From Extensimonas vulgaris (GTDB taxonomy: Bacteria > Pseudomonadota > Gammaproteobacteria > Burkholderiales > Burkholderiaceae_C): a stretch of DNA of 64,000 bases. The DNA is taken from positions 62,001 through 126,000 of the forward strand of contig NZ_QPJU01000002.1 in assembly GCF_003337425.1 (NCBI RefSeq). The letters run 5' to 3'. Of the stretch, positions 27,286-35,405 are shown one piece after another; the first letter of the stretch is position 1; every line of letters begins with the position of its first letter. A program made the translations under genes and the position numbers. Below the pieces are notes generated by a model, which saw only the letters and a program-made list of their open reading frames with translations, did not search any database and was not told where the DNA came from.

Positions 27286-28181
27286 TGCCAAGCCCCAGTC
27301 AGACACTCAGCGCGCCGGCCGCAGCGGCTTTGCCCGCCGCGCCCGCTGCCAGCCCGGTTTCGAGCCCGTCGGCCGAGCCCGTGGTCGAGGTGCGCGGCCT
27401 GTGGACGGTGTTCGGCAAAGGGAAAGACGCCTTCGTCGTGCACCAGGATCTGGATCTCACGGTGCAGCGCGGCGAGATTTTGGCGCTCGTGGGCGGCTCG
27501 GGCACGGGCAAGACGGTGCTGCTGCGCCAGATGCTGGGCCTGGCCCAGCCCACGCGCGGCAGCGTCACGGTGCTGGGCCGCCCCGCCGCCGAGATGGGGC
27601 GCGAGGGCGCGGCGAGCCGCGTGGGCATGCTGTTCCAGCACGGCGCGCTGTTTTCGGCTTTCGACGTGCTCGGCAACGTGGGCTTGGCGCTGCAGGAGCT
27701 GGGCACGCTGCCCGCCGCGCTGGTGCGCGACGCGGCCCTGGTCAAGCTGCAGATGGTGGGCCTGCAGCCCGCGCACGCCACGCGCATGCCGGCCGACCTC
27801 TCGGGCGGCATGGTCAAGCGTGTGGCGCTCGCGCGCGCCCTGGTCATGGACCCGCCGCTGTTGCTGCTCGACGAGCCCACGGCGGGGCTGGACCCGGGCA
27901 GCTCGGACGAGTTTTGCGCCTTGCTGCGCGCACTGCACCAGTCACTCGGGCTCACCGTGGTCATGGTCACGCACGACCTGGACACGCTGTTTGCGCTGAG
28001 CACGCGCGTGGCCGTGCTGGCCGACAAAAAGGTCGTCGTCAGCGGCGCGCCGCGCGAGGTGGTGCATTTTGCGCATCCGTTCGTGCGCGAGTTTTTCGGC
28101 GGCGAACGCGGGCGCCGCGCCCTGCTCGCGCTGCCGCCCCAGGCGCCCGCCGCTGCGTTTGCGGCTTCTCAGGAGGTGTGA
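27285..28181 (+). CDS. mlaF: MlaF-family ABC transporter ATP-binding protein
   Basis: The 298-residue ATPase has Walker A GGSGTGKTVLL, Q-loop FQHGALF, signature LSGGMVKRVALARAL and Walker B LLLLDEPTAGLDP; the helix after the Q-loop and signature are typical for MlaF/MKL importers-exporters of lipids. It begins with a 30-residue Ala/Pro/Ser tail absent from most homologues. The gene overlaps mlaE by one base and its stop overlaps the mlaD start, which has AGGAGG four bases upstream, so translation is tightly coupled. Confidence 0.92.
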   Translation: MPSPSQTLSAPAAAALPAAPAASPVSSPSAEPVVEVRGLWTVFGKGKDAFVVHQDLDLTVQRGEILALVGGSGTGKTVLLRQMLGLAQPTRGSVTVLGRPAAEMGREGAASRVGMLFQHGALFSAFDVLGNVGLALQELGTLPAALVRDAALVKLQMVGLQPAHATRMPADLSGGMVKRVALARALVMDPPLLLLDEPTAGLDPGSSDEFCALLRALHQSLGLTVVMVTHDLDTLFALSTRVAVLADKKVVVSGAPREVVHFAHPFVREFFGGERGRRALLALPPQAPAAAFAASQEV

Positions 28182-29149
28182 TGGAAAACAAATCGCATGC
28201 CATCGCTGCCGGCGTGTTCGTGCTCGTGATGCTGGCCATGCTCGCGGGACTGGTGCTCTGGCTCACGCGCGACAGCGCGAACTACAAGGAATACGAGCTC
28301 TCCACCCCCGACGGCGTGAGCGGCCTGCAGCCGCAGGCGGCCGTGCGCTACAAGGGCGTGGCCGTGGGCAAAGTCACGCGCATAGGGTTCGACCCGAAGG
28401 TCCAGGGCAACGTGCTGATCCGCATCGCCGTGAACGAACAGACGCCCGTCAGCGCAAAAACCTTCGCCATGCTCAACTACCAGGGCGTGACCGGCCTTGC
28501 GCACGTCCTGCTCGACGACGCCGACAAGCCCCTGCCGCCGCTGCCGCCGGGCCCGAGCGGTTTGCCGCGCCTGCCGCTGCGCAGCTCGCCCGTGGCCCAG
28601 ATTGCCGAGCAGGTGCCCCTCATCCTGCACCAGATCGAAGAAAACACGCGCCGCCTGAACCAGTTGCTCGGCGACGAAAACCAGCAATTGATCCGCACCG
28701 CCATCGACCAGATCGGCCAGACCGCAGGCAGCCTGCGCACCTTGACCACGCACGTCGACGGCATCCTGATGCAGCGCATAGACCCGGCGCTCGCGGGCCT
28801 GCCCGCCACCTTGAGCGCCGTGCAGCAGGCCGGCAACGGTGTGGCGGCGCTCGCGCAGCAGGCGCGCCAGACCACCGAACGCCTGAACGCCGCGGGTGGT
28901 GCCATAGACCAGATCACGCAGGGCACGCAAGCCTTCGCGCATGCGGCCGAGCAGTTCGCCAGCAGTACCCTGCCGCGCATCAACCGCGCCACCGAGGAAA
29001 GCGCCCGCACCGCGCGCCAGCTCGGGCGCGTGGCGGGCAACATCTCCGACAACCCGCAGGTGCTGCTCTTCGGCCCCGGCCGCGCGCCGCCAGGGCCGGG
29101 CGAGCCCGGCTTCACCATCCCGCCCCAAGCCGTGGGAGCCCAGCCATGA
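28181..29149 (+). CDS. mlaD: MlaD-family MCE domain lipid-binding protein
   Basis: The 322-residue product has one N-terminal membrane anchor (about residues 8-28), then an MCE domain (TPDGVSGLQPQAAVRYKGVAVGKVTRIGF) and a long helical C-terminal region rich in Gln/Thr/Ala that may form an oligomeric tunnel or coiled coil. MCE proteins form hexameric rings that shuttle phospholipids between membranes across the periplasm. It is longer than E. coli MlaD (183 residues) and closer to PqiB/YrbD-type MCE proteins of other bacteria. A lipoprotein gene follows with ATGA overlap. Confidence 0.9.
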   Translation: MENKSHAIAAGVFVLVMLAMLAGLVLWLTRDSANYKEYELSTPDGVSGLQPQAAVRYKGVAVGKVTRIGFDPKVQGNVLIRIAVNEQTPVSAKTFAMLNYQGVTGLAHVLLDDADKPLPPLPPGPSGLPRLPLRSSPVAQIAEQVPLILHQIEENTRRLNQLLGDENQQLIRTAIDQIGQTAGSLRTLTTHVDGILMQRIDPALAGLPATLSAVQQAGNGVAALAQQARQTTERLNAAGGAIDQITQGTQAFAHAAEQFASSTLPRINRATEESARTARQLGRVAGNISDNPQVLLFGPGRAPPGPGEPGFTIPPQAVGAQP

Positions 29150-29859
29150 GAAACACTATTGATTCAGTAGTTGCTTGTGCCCGTCAATGGGGCGCCACAG
29201 GCCTATTTCATGCCTTTTTTCTGGGCACTGCGCTCACCGCCTGCACGGGACTGCCCGCGCCCGCGCAGCGCCCCTTGATGTACGACTTCGGCCCCGCGGC
29301 GCCTGCTGCAGCCCCGAGCGCTGCGCCTGCCATCGCCCGGGCGCCGGCTTCCGCGCCAGGCGCCGCCCCGGCGCTGCCAGCGCTGGCGCTCGCCGAGGTG
29401 CAAGCCGGCGGCCTGACCGACGGCAGCAGCGCCGTGCTCTACCGCCTGGCTTACGCCAACGCCCAGCAGCTGCGCCCCTACACGCTCGCGCGCTGGAGCC
29501 AGCCGCCCGCACAACTCGTGCAGCAGCGCCTGCGCGCCGAACTCGGCCGCCACCGCGCGCTGCTCGACGCCAACGACGCCGCCGCACTGAGCGATCCACG
29601 TCCCGCCGTGCTGCGCGTGGAGCTCGAGGAATTCAGCCAGGTCTTTCAGACTCCCAGTGACAGCGTGGGCCTTTTGCGCCTGCGCGCCACCCTGGTCGAG
29701 CCACGCCCGCAAGGCGTCAAGCTGCTGGGCCAGCGCGTCTTCAGCATCGAGCGCCCCGCCAGAAGCCCCGACGCCGCCGGCGGCACCCAAGCCCTCGCCG
29801 AAGCCACGCAGCAGGCCGCGCAAGAACTCGACGCCTGGCTGCGTCAGTGGGGGCGGTGA
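29146..29859 (+). CDS. PqiC-like ABC-type transport auxiliary lipoprotein
   Basis: The 237-residue product carries a hydrophobic segment ending in a lipobox-like LTAC (about residue 33), then an Ala/Pro linker and a PqiC/ABC_trans_aux domain (RPLMYDFGPA ... SAVLYRLAYANAQQLRPYTLARWSQPP ... LRVELEEFSQVF). PqiC-type lipoproteins sit in the outer membrane and dock MCE tunnels. Unusually about 20 residues precede the signal hydrophobic core; this stretch is encoded by a possible divergent copy of the dispersed repeat. Overlap with mlaD by ATGA supports this ATG. The stop is the last host gene end before the prophage. Confidence 0.85.
   Translation: MRNTIDSVVACARQWGATGLFHAFFLGTALTACTGLPAPAQRPLMYDFGPAAPAAAPSAAPAIARAPASAPGAAPALPALALAEVQAGGLTDGSSAVLYRLAYANAQQLRPYTLARWSQPPAQLVQQRLRAELGRHRALLDANDAAALSDPRPAVLRVELEEFSQVFQTPSDSVGLLRLRATLVEPRPQGVKLLGQRVFSIERPARSPDAAGGTQALAEATQQAAQELDAWLRQWGR
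29158..29213 (+). repeat. possible divergent copy D of the dispersed repeat
   Basis: The run from AGTAGTTGCTTGTGCCCG to GGCGCCACAGGCCTATTTC resembles the dispersed element in order and spacing (AGCTGCTTGCGC ... AGAGGCCAATTTG), but matches less well than the other three copies. It codes for the N-terminal end of the lipoprotein. Confidence 0.3.
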
Positions 29860-29862
29860 TCG

Positions 29863-29899
29863 GGAAATTGGGGTCAGATTCGGAAATTGGGGTCAGATT
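29863..29899. repeat. tandem 18-bp direct repeat at the host/prophage border
   Basis: GGAAATTGGGGTCAGATT occurs at 29863-29880 and 29882-29899. The GGGGTCAGA core is familiar from repeats near REP-associated (Y1/RAYT) transposase genes in proteobacteria, but no such gene is in this window. The second copy ends exactly where the phage terminus seems to begin. Confidence 0.7.
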
Positions 29900-29945
29900 G
29901 AAGCGCGGCGCGATAAATGCAGATCAAATGATGCGATAAATTGAG
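29899..29945. repeat. candidate left phage terminus with transposase-binding repeats
   Basis: After the TG at 29899-29900 the 9-mer GCGATAAAT occurs at 29910-29918 and 29933-29941, 23 bases apart, about two helical turns. Mu-like ends carry such spaced transposase-binding sites. The matching right end is outside the window, so this cannot be tested here. Confidence 0.45.
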
Positions 29946-29990
29946 CGTGCAGAAGTTGCATGCAGAGAAACATAATTGTGCAGCATGAAA

Positions 29991-30212
29991 CTAAACGACG
30001 AAGGAGACGAGCGTAATGGACGGCGCCTCGCCCTCGATCACGCCGTCGCGCACAAACACCTGCTGCCCTACGGCGGCATTGCCGCGGGCCTGCAGCTGCG
30101 GGCCGCCGGGGAGTTGCACGGTGTAGATAGGGCCGTCCACCGCAATCACGGTGCCGGTCTGCAGGGGCGCCTCGGGGATCAGGTCGCGGAACGCTTTGTA
30201 GAGATTACGCAT
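29991..30212 (-). CDS. small phage baseplate-domain protein (split C-terminal domain of the tail hub)
   Basis: The 73-residue product (TGTVIAVDGPIYTVQLPGG ... GNAAVGQQVFVRDGVIEGE) reads like a small beta-barrel domain. The same domain is found fused at the C-terminus of the 736-residue tail protein encoded at 32494-34704 (ADGTASIQYPGGG ... AAGSTVYVRGDKIDG). Its start overlaps the end of the neighbouring 661-residue hub gene by eight bases. It is the last phage gene before the left terminus. Function is unknown beyond a baseplate/tail-tip position. Confidence 0.72.
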   Translation of the reverse strand: MRNLYKAFRDLIPEAPLQTGTVIAVDGPIYTVQLPGGPQLQARGNAAVGQQVFVRDGVIEGEAPSITLVSFVV

Positions 30213-32190
30213 TTACTTCGACCCCGATGGTTTGCAGCACGCTCACCTGGCCCGACACCTGCACGGACACAGACCGCACGAGGCCCTTGCGGGTGGTGGC
30301 GCCGTCTGCGTACTGCACGCACGTGCCGGGCTGGATGACGCCGGTGGCGGGCAGCACGGGCAGGCTCAGGCTTACATCGAGGCTGCGGCCCGTGGCGCCA
30401 AAAATCGATATGGCGCGCTGGCGCGCTGCGGCAATGTCGGTGATGAGCGCATCCGTCACCATGGGCGCGAGCACGTCGCCCGCGGTGCCGGCGCGCGTGA
30501 CCTGCGCGAGCACGCCCTGGTTCTGCCCGCGCACGAACACGCGGTTGTACGCGGGCCTGTCAATCCACGCCACGGACTCGCGCGTGAGCACGTCGGGCGG
30601 CAGGATGATGTCTGGCGTGGCGCTGTCTGGCGGCCAGGCGGGGTACAGCGGCATCACGGCAAAGGCAAGATCGCTAGTGTGCGGGCGCAGGTACGCGCCC
30701 GCCGCCTGCGCCAGCGACGACAGCGCGTCGATGTACGTGCCCTGCACGCTCCACACGCCCGCGGGCACCAGCCAGTCCTGCAGCCGGTAATCGATGGCGT
30801 AGCCCATGGGCACGCCATTGACGGTCAGCACGTCGGCAAAGAGCTGCTGGTGCGTGCGATCCGCGGCGTTGCCAAAAACCTGCGTGGGCGCGTAGGGCGC
30901 GTCGAGCTCGGCATTGCGGCCCCGCCCGCTCACGCGCAGGGCGGCCTTGCCAAAAACCCGCTCGCGCGATACGCGCTCTGCCAATACGGTAAACGTGGTG
31001 CCGTTGACCAGCGCCTGCAGCTCCACCGGGCTGCTGCTGTCTGGCTGCACCATGTCCAGCGCGGCGGCGGGCAGCGTGGCGTCAAAGCCCCAAGTCCAGC
31101 TCGATGAGTCCAGCGCCAGCGACATGCCGATGCACGGCACCTCGGCGTTGTCGCTCGCGCGGCGCAAAATGATGTCATTGCTCACGATATACACCCGCAA
31201 GGTTGGGATGACGATGGGCTCGCCCGGCCCTGGGCCTGGCGGCTCGGTGCCGGTGTGGCGCTCGCACACAAACACCAGGTGCGCGGGCAGGCTACTAGCG
31301 GCAAGGCCGGCAAACAGCAAGTGCGCTGGCAGCGTGGGCAGGTAGCACGGCGGCGGCGCTGGTGGTGGCGGGCGCACGTACATGCCGGCGGGCGGGCGCA
31401 TGGCGTTTTGGTGGCGGCCGCCGAAGCCGACGATCAGCCATTGCGCTGGGCCTTGGCCGCTGGTGCTGCCTATGGGCGGCTGCGGGCGGGCAACTTGCCA
31501 GCCGGTGCGCAGCCACGCTCTGCGGTCGCGCATGGCGTCCTGGTGGCGCTGGGATAGCAGCGGGGTTTGCGCGCGCTCTGCGTTGGCAAAGGCAGTGCGC
31601 AGCAGGTTGCGCACGTCGCGCGTGGCGTCCTGGTACAGGGCCACGGCCTGGGTGGCGTATGGCACGCCGTTGGAGTAGGCCGCGCCTATGGCCGCAGGGG
31701 TGCGCACTGCGTTGACTGTGCGCGGCGATGAGCTTGCAGCGGATTGCACGGCGCGTTGCCAGAGCGTGCTGGTGCCCGATGTGGTGGCCACGGTGGACTG
31801 CATGCGGCCCTGGGTGCCAGCCTGGGCAAAGTCTGCAAGCTGCCACGGATTGGCGGCCTGGGCCACGGTGGGGCGGGCGGTGTTGCTCAAGTACGCTGCC
31901 TGCAAGTCGGCAGGCAATGCGGGCTGCGGCATGAGGATGGCCGTGGCCGCCGTGTATATCTGCCGCACGTCGAGCAAGGCGCTGAGCGTGGGCTGCGGCA
32001 GCGTGGCGATGATGCTGGCATCAACAACGGGGCCGCCAATCAGCGTGCCATGCAGCTCTGGCTGCGCCAGCGTGCCTTGCAGCGTGGCGATTACCGTGGC
32101 GGGGGTGCTTGCATCATCCGCGCCAAAGATGAGGTCAACCGGCTGCCCCGTGATGGGCAACGGCCCAAACAGCAGATCGACCTGCGCCAC
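30205..32190 (-). CDS. phage tail hub/baseplate-like protein, copy 2 (no C-terminal domain)
   Basis: The 661-residue product has a variable N-terminal half (about residues 1-320, with a proline run PPPPAPPP) and a conserved C-terminal half that is paralogous to the 736-residue protein upstream: PTLRVYIVSNDIILRRASDN, SWTWGFDATLP, DWLVPAGVWSVQGTYIDALS, RTRAGTAGDVLAPMV-like segments line up one to one. The repeated DWLVPAG and the strand-rich layout suggest a tail-tip hub like those of siphophages. GTG 32190 is the start; only three bases separate it from the preceding gene. The product is host-recognition or injection related by position only. Confidence 0.75.
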   Translation of the reverse strand: MAQVDLLFGPLPITGQPVDLIFGADDASTPATVIATLQGTLAQPELHGTLIGGPVVDASIIATLPQPTLSALLDVRQIYTAATAILMPQPALPADLQAAYLSNTARPTVAQAANPWQLADFAQAGTQGRMQSTVATTSGTSTLWQRAVQSAASSSPRTVNAVRTPAAIGAAYSNGVPYATQAVALYQDATRDVRNLLRTAFANAERAQTPLLSQRHQDAMRDRRAWLRTGWQVARPQPPIGSTSGQGPAQWLIVGFGGRHQNAMRPPAGMYVRPPPPAPPPCYLPTLPAHLLFAGLAASSLPAHLVFVCERHTGTEPPGPGPGEPIVIPTLRVYIVSNDIILRRASDNAEVPCIGMSLALDSSSWTWGFDATLPAAALDMVQPDSSSPVELQALVNGTTFTVLAERVSRERVFGKAALRVSGRGRNAELDAPYAPTQVFGNAADRTHQQLFADVLTVNGVPMGYAIDYRLQDWLVPAGVWSVQGTYIDALSSLAQAAGAYLRPHTSDLAFAVMPLYPAWPPDSATPDIILPPDVLTRESVAWIDRPAYNRVFVRGQNQGVLAQVTRAGTAGDVLAPMVTDALITDIAAARQRAISIFGATGRSLDVSLSLPVLPATGVIQPGTCVQYADGATTRKGLVRSVSVQVSGQVSVLQTIGVEVNA

Positions 32191-32193
32191 GGA

Positions 32194-32484
32194 TTACCCC
32201 AGCACGCCAGACGCCAGGCGCACCGAGCCGCCCGCGTAGAGCTGCGTGGTGGCCAGGCGGATGGTGGCGGGGCCTGCGGTGTCGGCATCGGAGGCGGCCT
32301 TGCGCTCGTAACTGGTGAGGTGGTCTTCGAGCCGGTCGCCAATCTCTCGTGTGAGGCGCGTGTTGTCGGTGAGGGTGCTGGCGATTTTTGCCAGCACGAG
32401 CAGCATGGCGCGGTTGCGCGGGTCTTGCTCGCTGCGGATGAGGTCGTCAATCTCGGATTGGGCGATGTCGGTGGGGTTGTTCAT
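32194..32484 (-). CDS. small conserved phage protein between the duplicated hub genes
   Basis: The 96-residue product starts MNNPTDIAQSEIDDLIRSEQ and has a helical, charged N-terminal two thirds followed by SVRLASGVLG. I do not recognise it. It sits nine bases after the longer hub gene and three before the shorter one, in one operon, and shows no membrane helix. Confidence 0.7.
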   Translation of the reverse strand: MNNPTDIAQSEIDDLIRSEQDPRNRAMLLVLAKIASTLTDNTRLTREIGDRLEDHLTSYERKAASDADTAGPATIRLATTQLYAGGSVRLASGVLG

Positions 32485-32493
32485 AGGCGCGCC

Positions 32494-34704
32494 TTAAACG
32501 GTGATGTCGATAGGTGTCATGGCCGGCGCGGGGCCGTCGATCTTGTCGCCGCGCACGTACACGGTGCTGCCTGCGGCGATGCCTGCGGGGTTGCGCACGC
32601 GCTGCGTGCCGCCGCCGGGGTATTGGATGGAGGCGGTGCCATCGGCAAAGGCGGCCTGCACGGTGGCGATGCGCAACGCGTCTTTGGGCACCAGGCGGGC
32701 GAAGCCTGCCCACACGTTGGGCGTGTCCTCGCCCAGGGTGAGCGTTTGGCGCACGGTTACGGTGCGTTGGTTGGTGGCGGCGCTGATCTGCACGGCGTTG
32801 ACGATTCCGCGCGTGACGGCGCCGCCTATGGTGGCCTGTAGCAGCTTGCCGGGCGTGCCCAGCGCAATGGCGCCTCCTAGCGGCATGGTGATGCTGCGCA
32901 CGTCGGGCTGCTGGTGCTGGCCGGCCAGCAGGCGCGCGCCAAGCAGGCGGGCGGCGTCGGTGTGGGTGATGAGCGGGTGCTGCACCTGCGCCAGCGCCAT
33001 GTCGCCCGCGCTGTCGCTGCGGTACACGCGGGCCAGCACGCCGCCGATGTTGCCGCCAGACACCATAGCGGCGTTGGCCTGGCTGGGCGGCGCGTTGCGG
33101 CGCTGCAGCGCGGTGATGGCGGCATCGGGCACGGTGATGAGCGGCGTGGCCCCGTCAAACGCCCACGGCAGCACGGGGTAGCGCGGCTGCACGGTCAGGG
33201 TTTGCGCCAGGGTGTCCGGCAGCAGCACCAGCCCCGCGCCGGATGCGGCAGCCTGCATGGCCGCCAGCGGGCTTTGGTCTGCCCATGACCACGCGCCCGC
33301 AGGCACGAGCCAGTCTGGCGTGCCCGTGGCCCACACGATCGTCCAGCCGCTGCCGATGGGCAGGTGCGCGTTGAGCACCTGCTGCATGGTCATGTCGCTG
33401 GTGGTGCTGCCGCTGGTGGGGAGCTGATACGGCTGCGAGAGCAGTGCCGATGTGCCGCGGCCCCTGCACTGCACGGCGCGCTGGCCGAATGAGCGATCCT
33501 CGCTCCAGTCCTCCACCACAAGGCGCCACACATTGCCGTCGATGGCGGCCTGCAGGATGACGGGGTTGCCCGAGGCATCGGCGCGCACGGCGTCAACGGC
33601 GTCGGGGCCGAGCAGCGTGGCCGAAAACGTCCAGGACGGAGTGTCCACGTCGAGTGCGAGCTGCAGGCCGCGCACGGGGATGGCGATGCCATCAGACACG
33701 CGGGTGACGGAGATGTCGTGGAGCATGATGTAGGCCCGCAGGATGGGGATGATGATGGGCTCGTCGCCCTGCGGGCCTGGCACGCCGGGGCTGATGACCA
33801 CGGCCCAGCCGGAGTCCAGCGGGCGGCGCGCGCCGCTGGGCATGCGCATGGGCAGGTTGCTTGGGCGGTTGCGGCCCCAGGGCATGCGCTCGGGCGTTTG
33901 CAGGTGCGTGGCATAGGTGAGCCACGGCGCGCGCTCGGCCGCGTCTGCGCGGCGCAGGTGCAGCCATGGCATGCGCTGCGGAGTTTGCGCGTGCGTGGCG
34001 TATTGGCCCCAAGGCAGACGTTCTGCGCCGTCGTTGCGGCGCGTTGCCACCCAGCGCAGGTGCTCCTCAGTTTGCAGCGCTGTGGGGCGGATGATCTGCA
34101 CGGTGCGCTGCGGCGCATAGACGATGGGTGCCACGCCAAAGCGCGCCATGCCAAAGCGGCCTGCGGCACCTGCGCGCCGCACTGCTGCTTGGGTATGCAC
34201 GCTCACGATGGTGGCGCCGTGCTGCCCGGCCCATGGCAGCGCGCGCTGCGCATCGAGCGCATGCGTTTGGCCCCAGCCTGCGCTGGATGCGTAGGGCAGC
34301 GCCTGCGCCTTGGCGGTGCGCATGCGCACGTCGGCAAACGCTGGCGTGATGCGGGCCCACGGCGCGGCGACGGGCACGTCCTGCGCCTGCGCTGGCGGCA
34401 TCCATGCGCCTGTGGTGGCAACGGCCAGCGGGCGCTTGCGCACCACCACGCGCCGCCCGCGTGCGCACGGGCCGCCGAAACGCGCGAGCATGGGGTAGGC
34501 CATGCCGATGGTGGCTGGGGTGGGGTGGGCGTTGGAGTATGTCCAGACGGTAGGCCGCGCCTTGGCCGCGCCCATGCGCACGGCGCCGAAACGGCCCATG
34601 CCAATGGTGGCGGATGTGGGGCGGGCGTTGGAGTAGGTTCTGCCCGCCGCCTTGTGCGGGAGGCCGGCGATCGTGGCGAGCCCAACCCTTGCCATCAAAG
34701 GCAT
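32494..34704 (-). CDS. phage tail hub/baseplate-like protein, copy 1 (fused C-terminal domain)
   Basis: The 736-residue product has an N-terminal third of repeated motifs: TYSNA(R/H)PT(S/P)ATIGM occurs twice (about residues 23-70) and (Y)ATH(A/L)QTP(Q/E)RMPW twice (about 240-290). The C-terminal half matches the neighbouring 661-residue protein, and the last 75 residues match the separately encoded 73-residue protein. The pattern indicates a tandem duplication in which the last domain was fused or split. Likely role: tail tip or fibre, contacting the cell surface. The start at 34704 overlaps the preceding gene by ten bases. Confidence 0.75.
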   Translation of the reverse strand: MPLMARVGLATIAGLPHKAAGRTYSNARPTSATIGMGRFGAVRMGAAKARPTVWTYSNAHPTPATIGMAYPMLARFGGPCARGRRVVVRKRPLAVATTGAWMPPAQAQDVPVAAPWARITPAFADVRMRTAKAQALPYASSAGWGQTHALDAQRALPWAGQHGATIVSVHTQAAVRRAGAAGRFGMARFGVAPIVYAPQRTVQIIRPTALQTEEHLRWVATRRNDGAERLPWGQYATHAQTPQRMPWLHLRRADAAERAPWLTYATHLQTPERMPWGRNRPSNLPMRMPSGARRPLDSGWAVVISPGVPGPQGDEPIIIPILRAYIMLHDISVTRVSDGIAIPVRGLQLALDVDTPSWTFSATLLGPDAVDAVRADASGNPVILQAAIDGNVWRLVVEDWSEDRSFGQRAVQCRGRGTSALLSQPYQLPTSGSTTSDMTMQQVLNAHLPIGSGWTIVWATGTPDWLVPAGAWSWADQSPLAAMQAAASGAGLVLLPDTLAQTLTVQPRYPVLPWAFDGATPLITVPDAAITALQRRNAPPSQANAAMVSGGNIGGVLARVYRSDSAGDMALAQVQHPLITHTDAARLLGARLLAGQHQQPDVRSITMPLGGAIALGTPGKLLQATIGGAVTRGIVNAVQISAATNQRTVTVRQTLTLGEDTPNVWAGFARLVPKDALRIATVQAAFADGTASIQYPGGGTQRVRNPAGIAAGSTVYVRGDKIDGPAPAMTPIDITV

Positions 34705-35405
34705 TGCATCCCCATTTGGTAGTGACGCATCGCCATTTCTGGCGTCATGGCAAAGTTATAAATTGCAGGACATGCGAGCAGACCGTTTAACCAAGGGCTC
34801 ACATATCCACTCCAAGTGCTCGCATATACGTAGCCGAATACAGGATACTTCCCTGAATCAGAGCTAACATAGTTTATGGTTTTTTCTGTTGCTCCATCAA
34901 TATATAAAGTTGTTGAGTTGTTGGAAAACGATAGAACGACATGATGATGTTCATTATCACAAACATTAGTTATTGACGTGTCAGACCTTTTTCCTCCGGA
35001 ATAGACGCCAAAAACTATATTTCCTGCTGAATTTAAGTAGCAGTGCTTATCGTAAGCTGTTGGTGTTTGATTGTTTCCACTATTGTTTGCTCCAAAAATT
35101 CCGCCATATTTTGATGATGTTTTTATCCATTCCTCTATAGAGCAGTTGGTGTTGTTTATGAGCGGCTGATTTATACCTGCGCATTGACTGGAGCCGTTCA
35201 GCATCAGCGCCTTGGTGTCTCCAGTAAAAGGCTGCGCAGATGGTGATCCAAACACATTAAGCGCAACACCTCCTACGGTCGGCACGGTCGGCGCGGCTGT
35301 CGCTGCGGGCTGATCATTAAAATCCCAAAAATACGCCGCACCGTCCGCGATAATCATATCGCGGTAAGATTTATTGCATGCCATTGCCATTCCGTGCGCT
35401 AGCAT
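34695..35405 (-). CDS. phage LamG/concanavalin-like domain protein (candidate receptor binding)
   Basis: The 236-residue product contains a LamG-type jelly-roll: YFWDFNDQPAATA, a middle SIEEWIKTSSKYGGIFGAN, DNEHHHVVLSFSNNSTTLYIDG and a closing AIYNFAMTPEMAMRHYQMG. Such lectin-like folds bind sugars and occur at tail tips and fibres. The coding region from about 34740 to 35330 is visibly AT-rich compared with its neighbours, a sign of recent acquisition. ATG 35405 overlaps the stop of the upstream gene by one base; a longer in-frame start exists but extends into that gene. Confidence 0.72.
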   Translation of the reverse strand: MLAHGMAMACNKSYRDMIIADGAAYFWDFNDQPAATAAPTVPTVGGVALNVFGSPSAQPFTGDTKALMLNGSSQCAGINQPLINNTNCSIEEWIKTSSKYGGIFGANNSGNNQTPTAYDKHCYLNSAGNIVFGVYSGGKRSDTSITNVCDNEHHHVVLSFSNNSTTLYIDGATEKTINYVSSDSGKYPVFGYVYASTWSGYVSPWLNGLLACPAIYNFAMTPEMAMRHYQMGMQCL

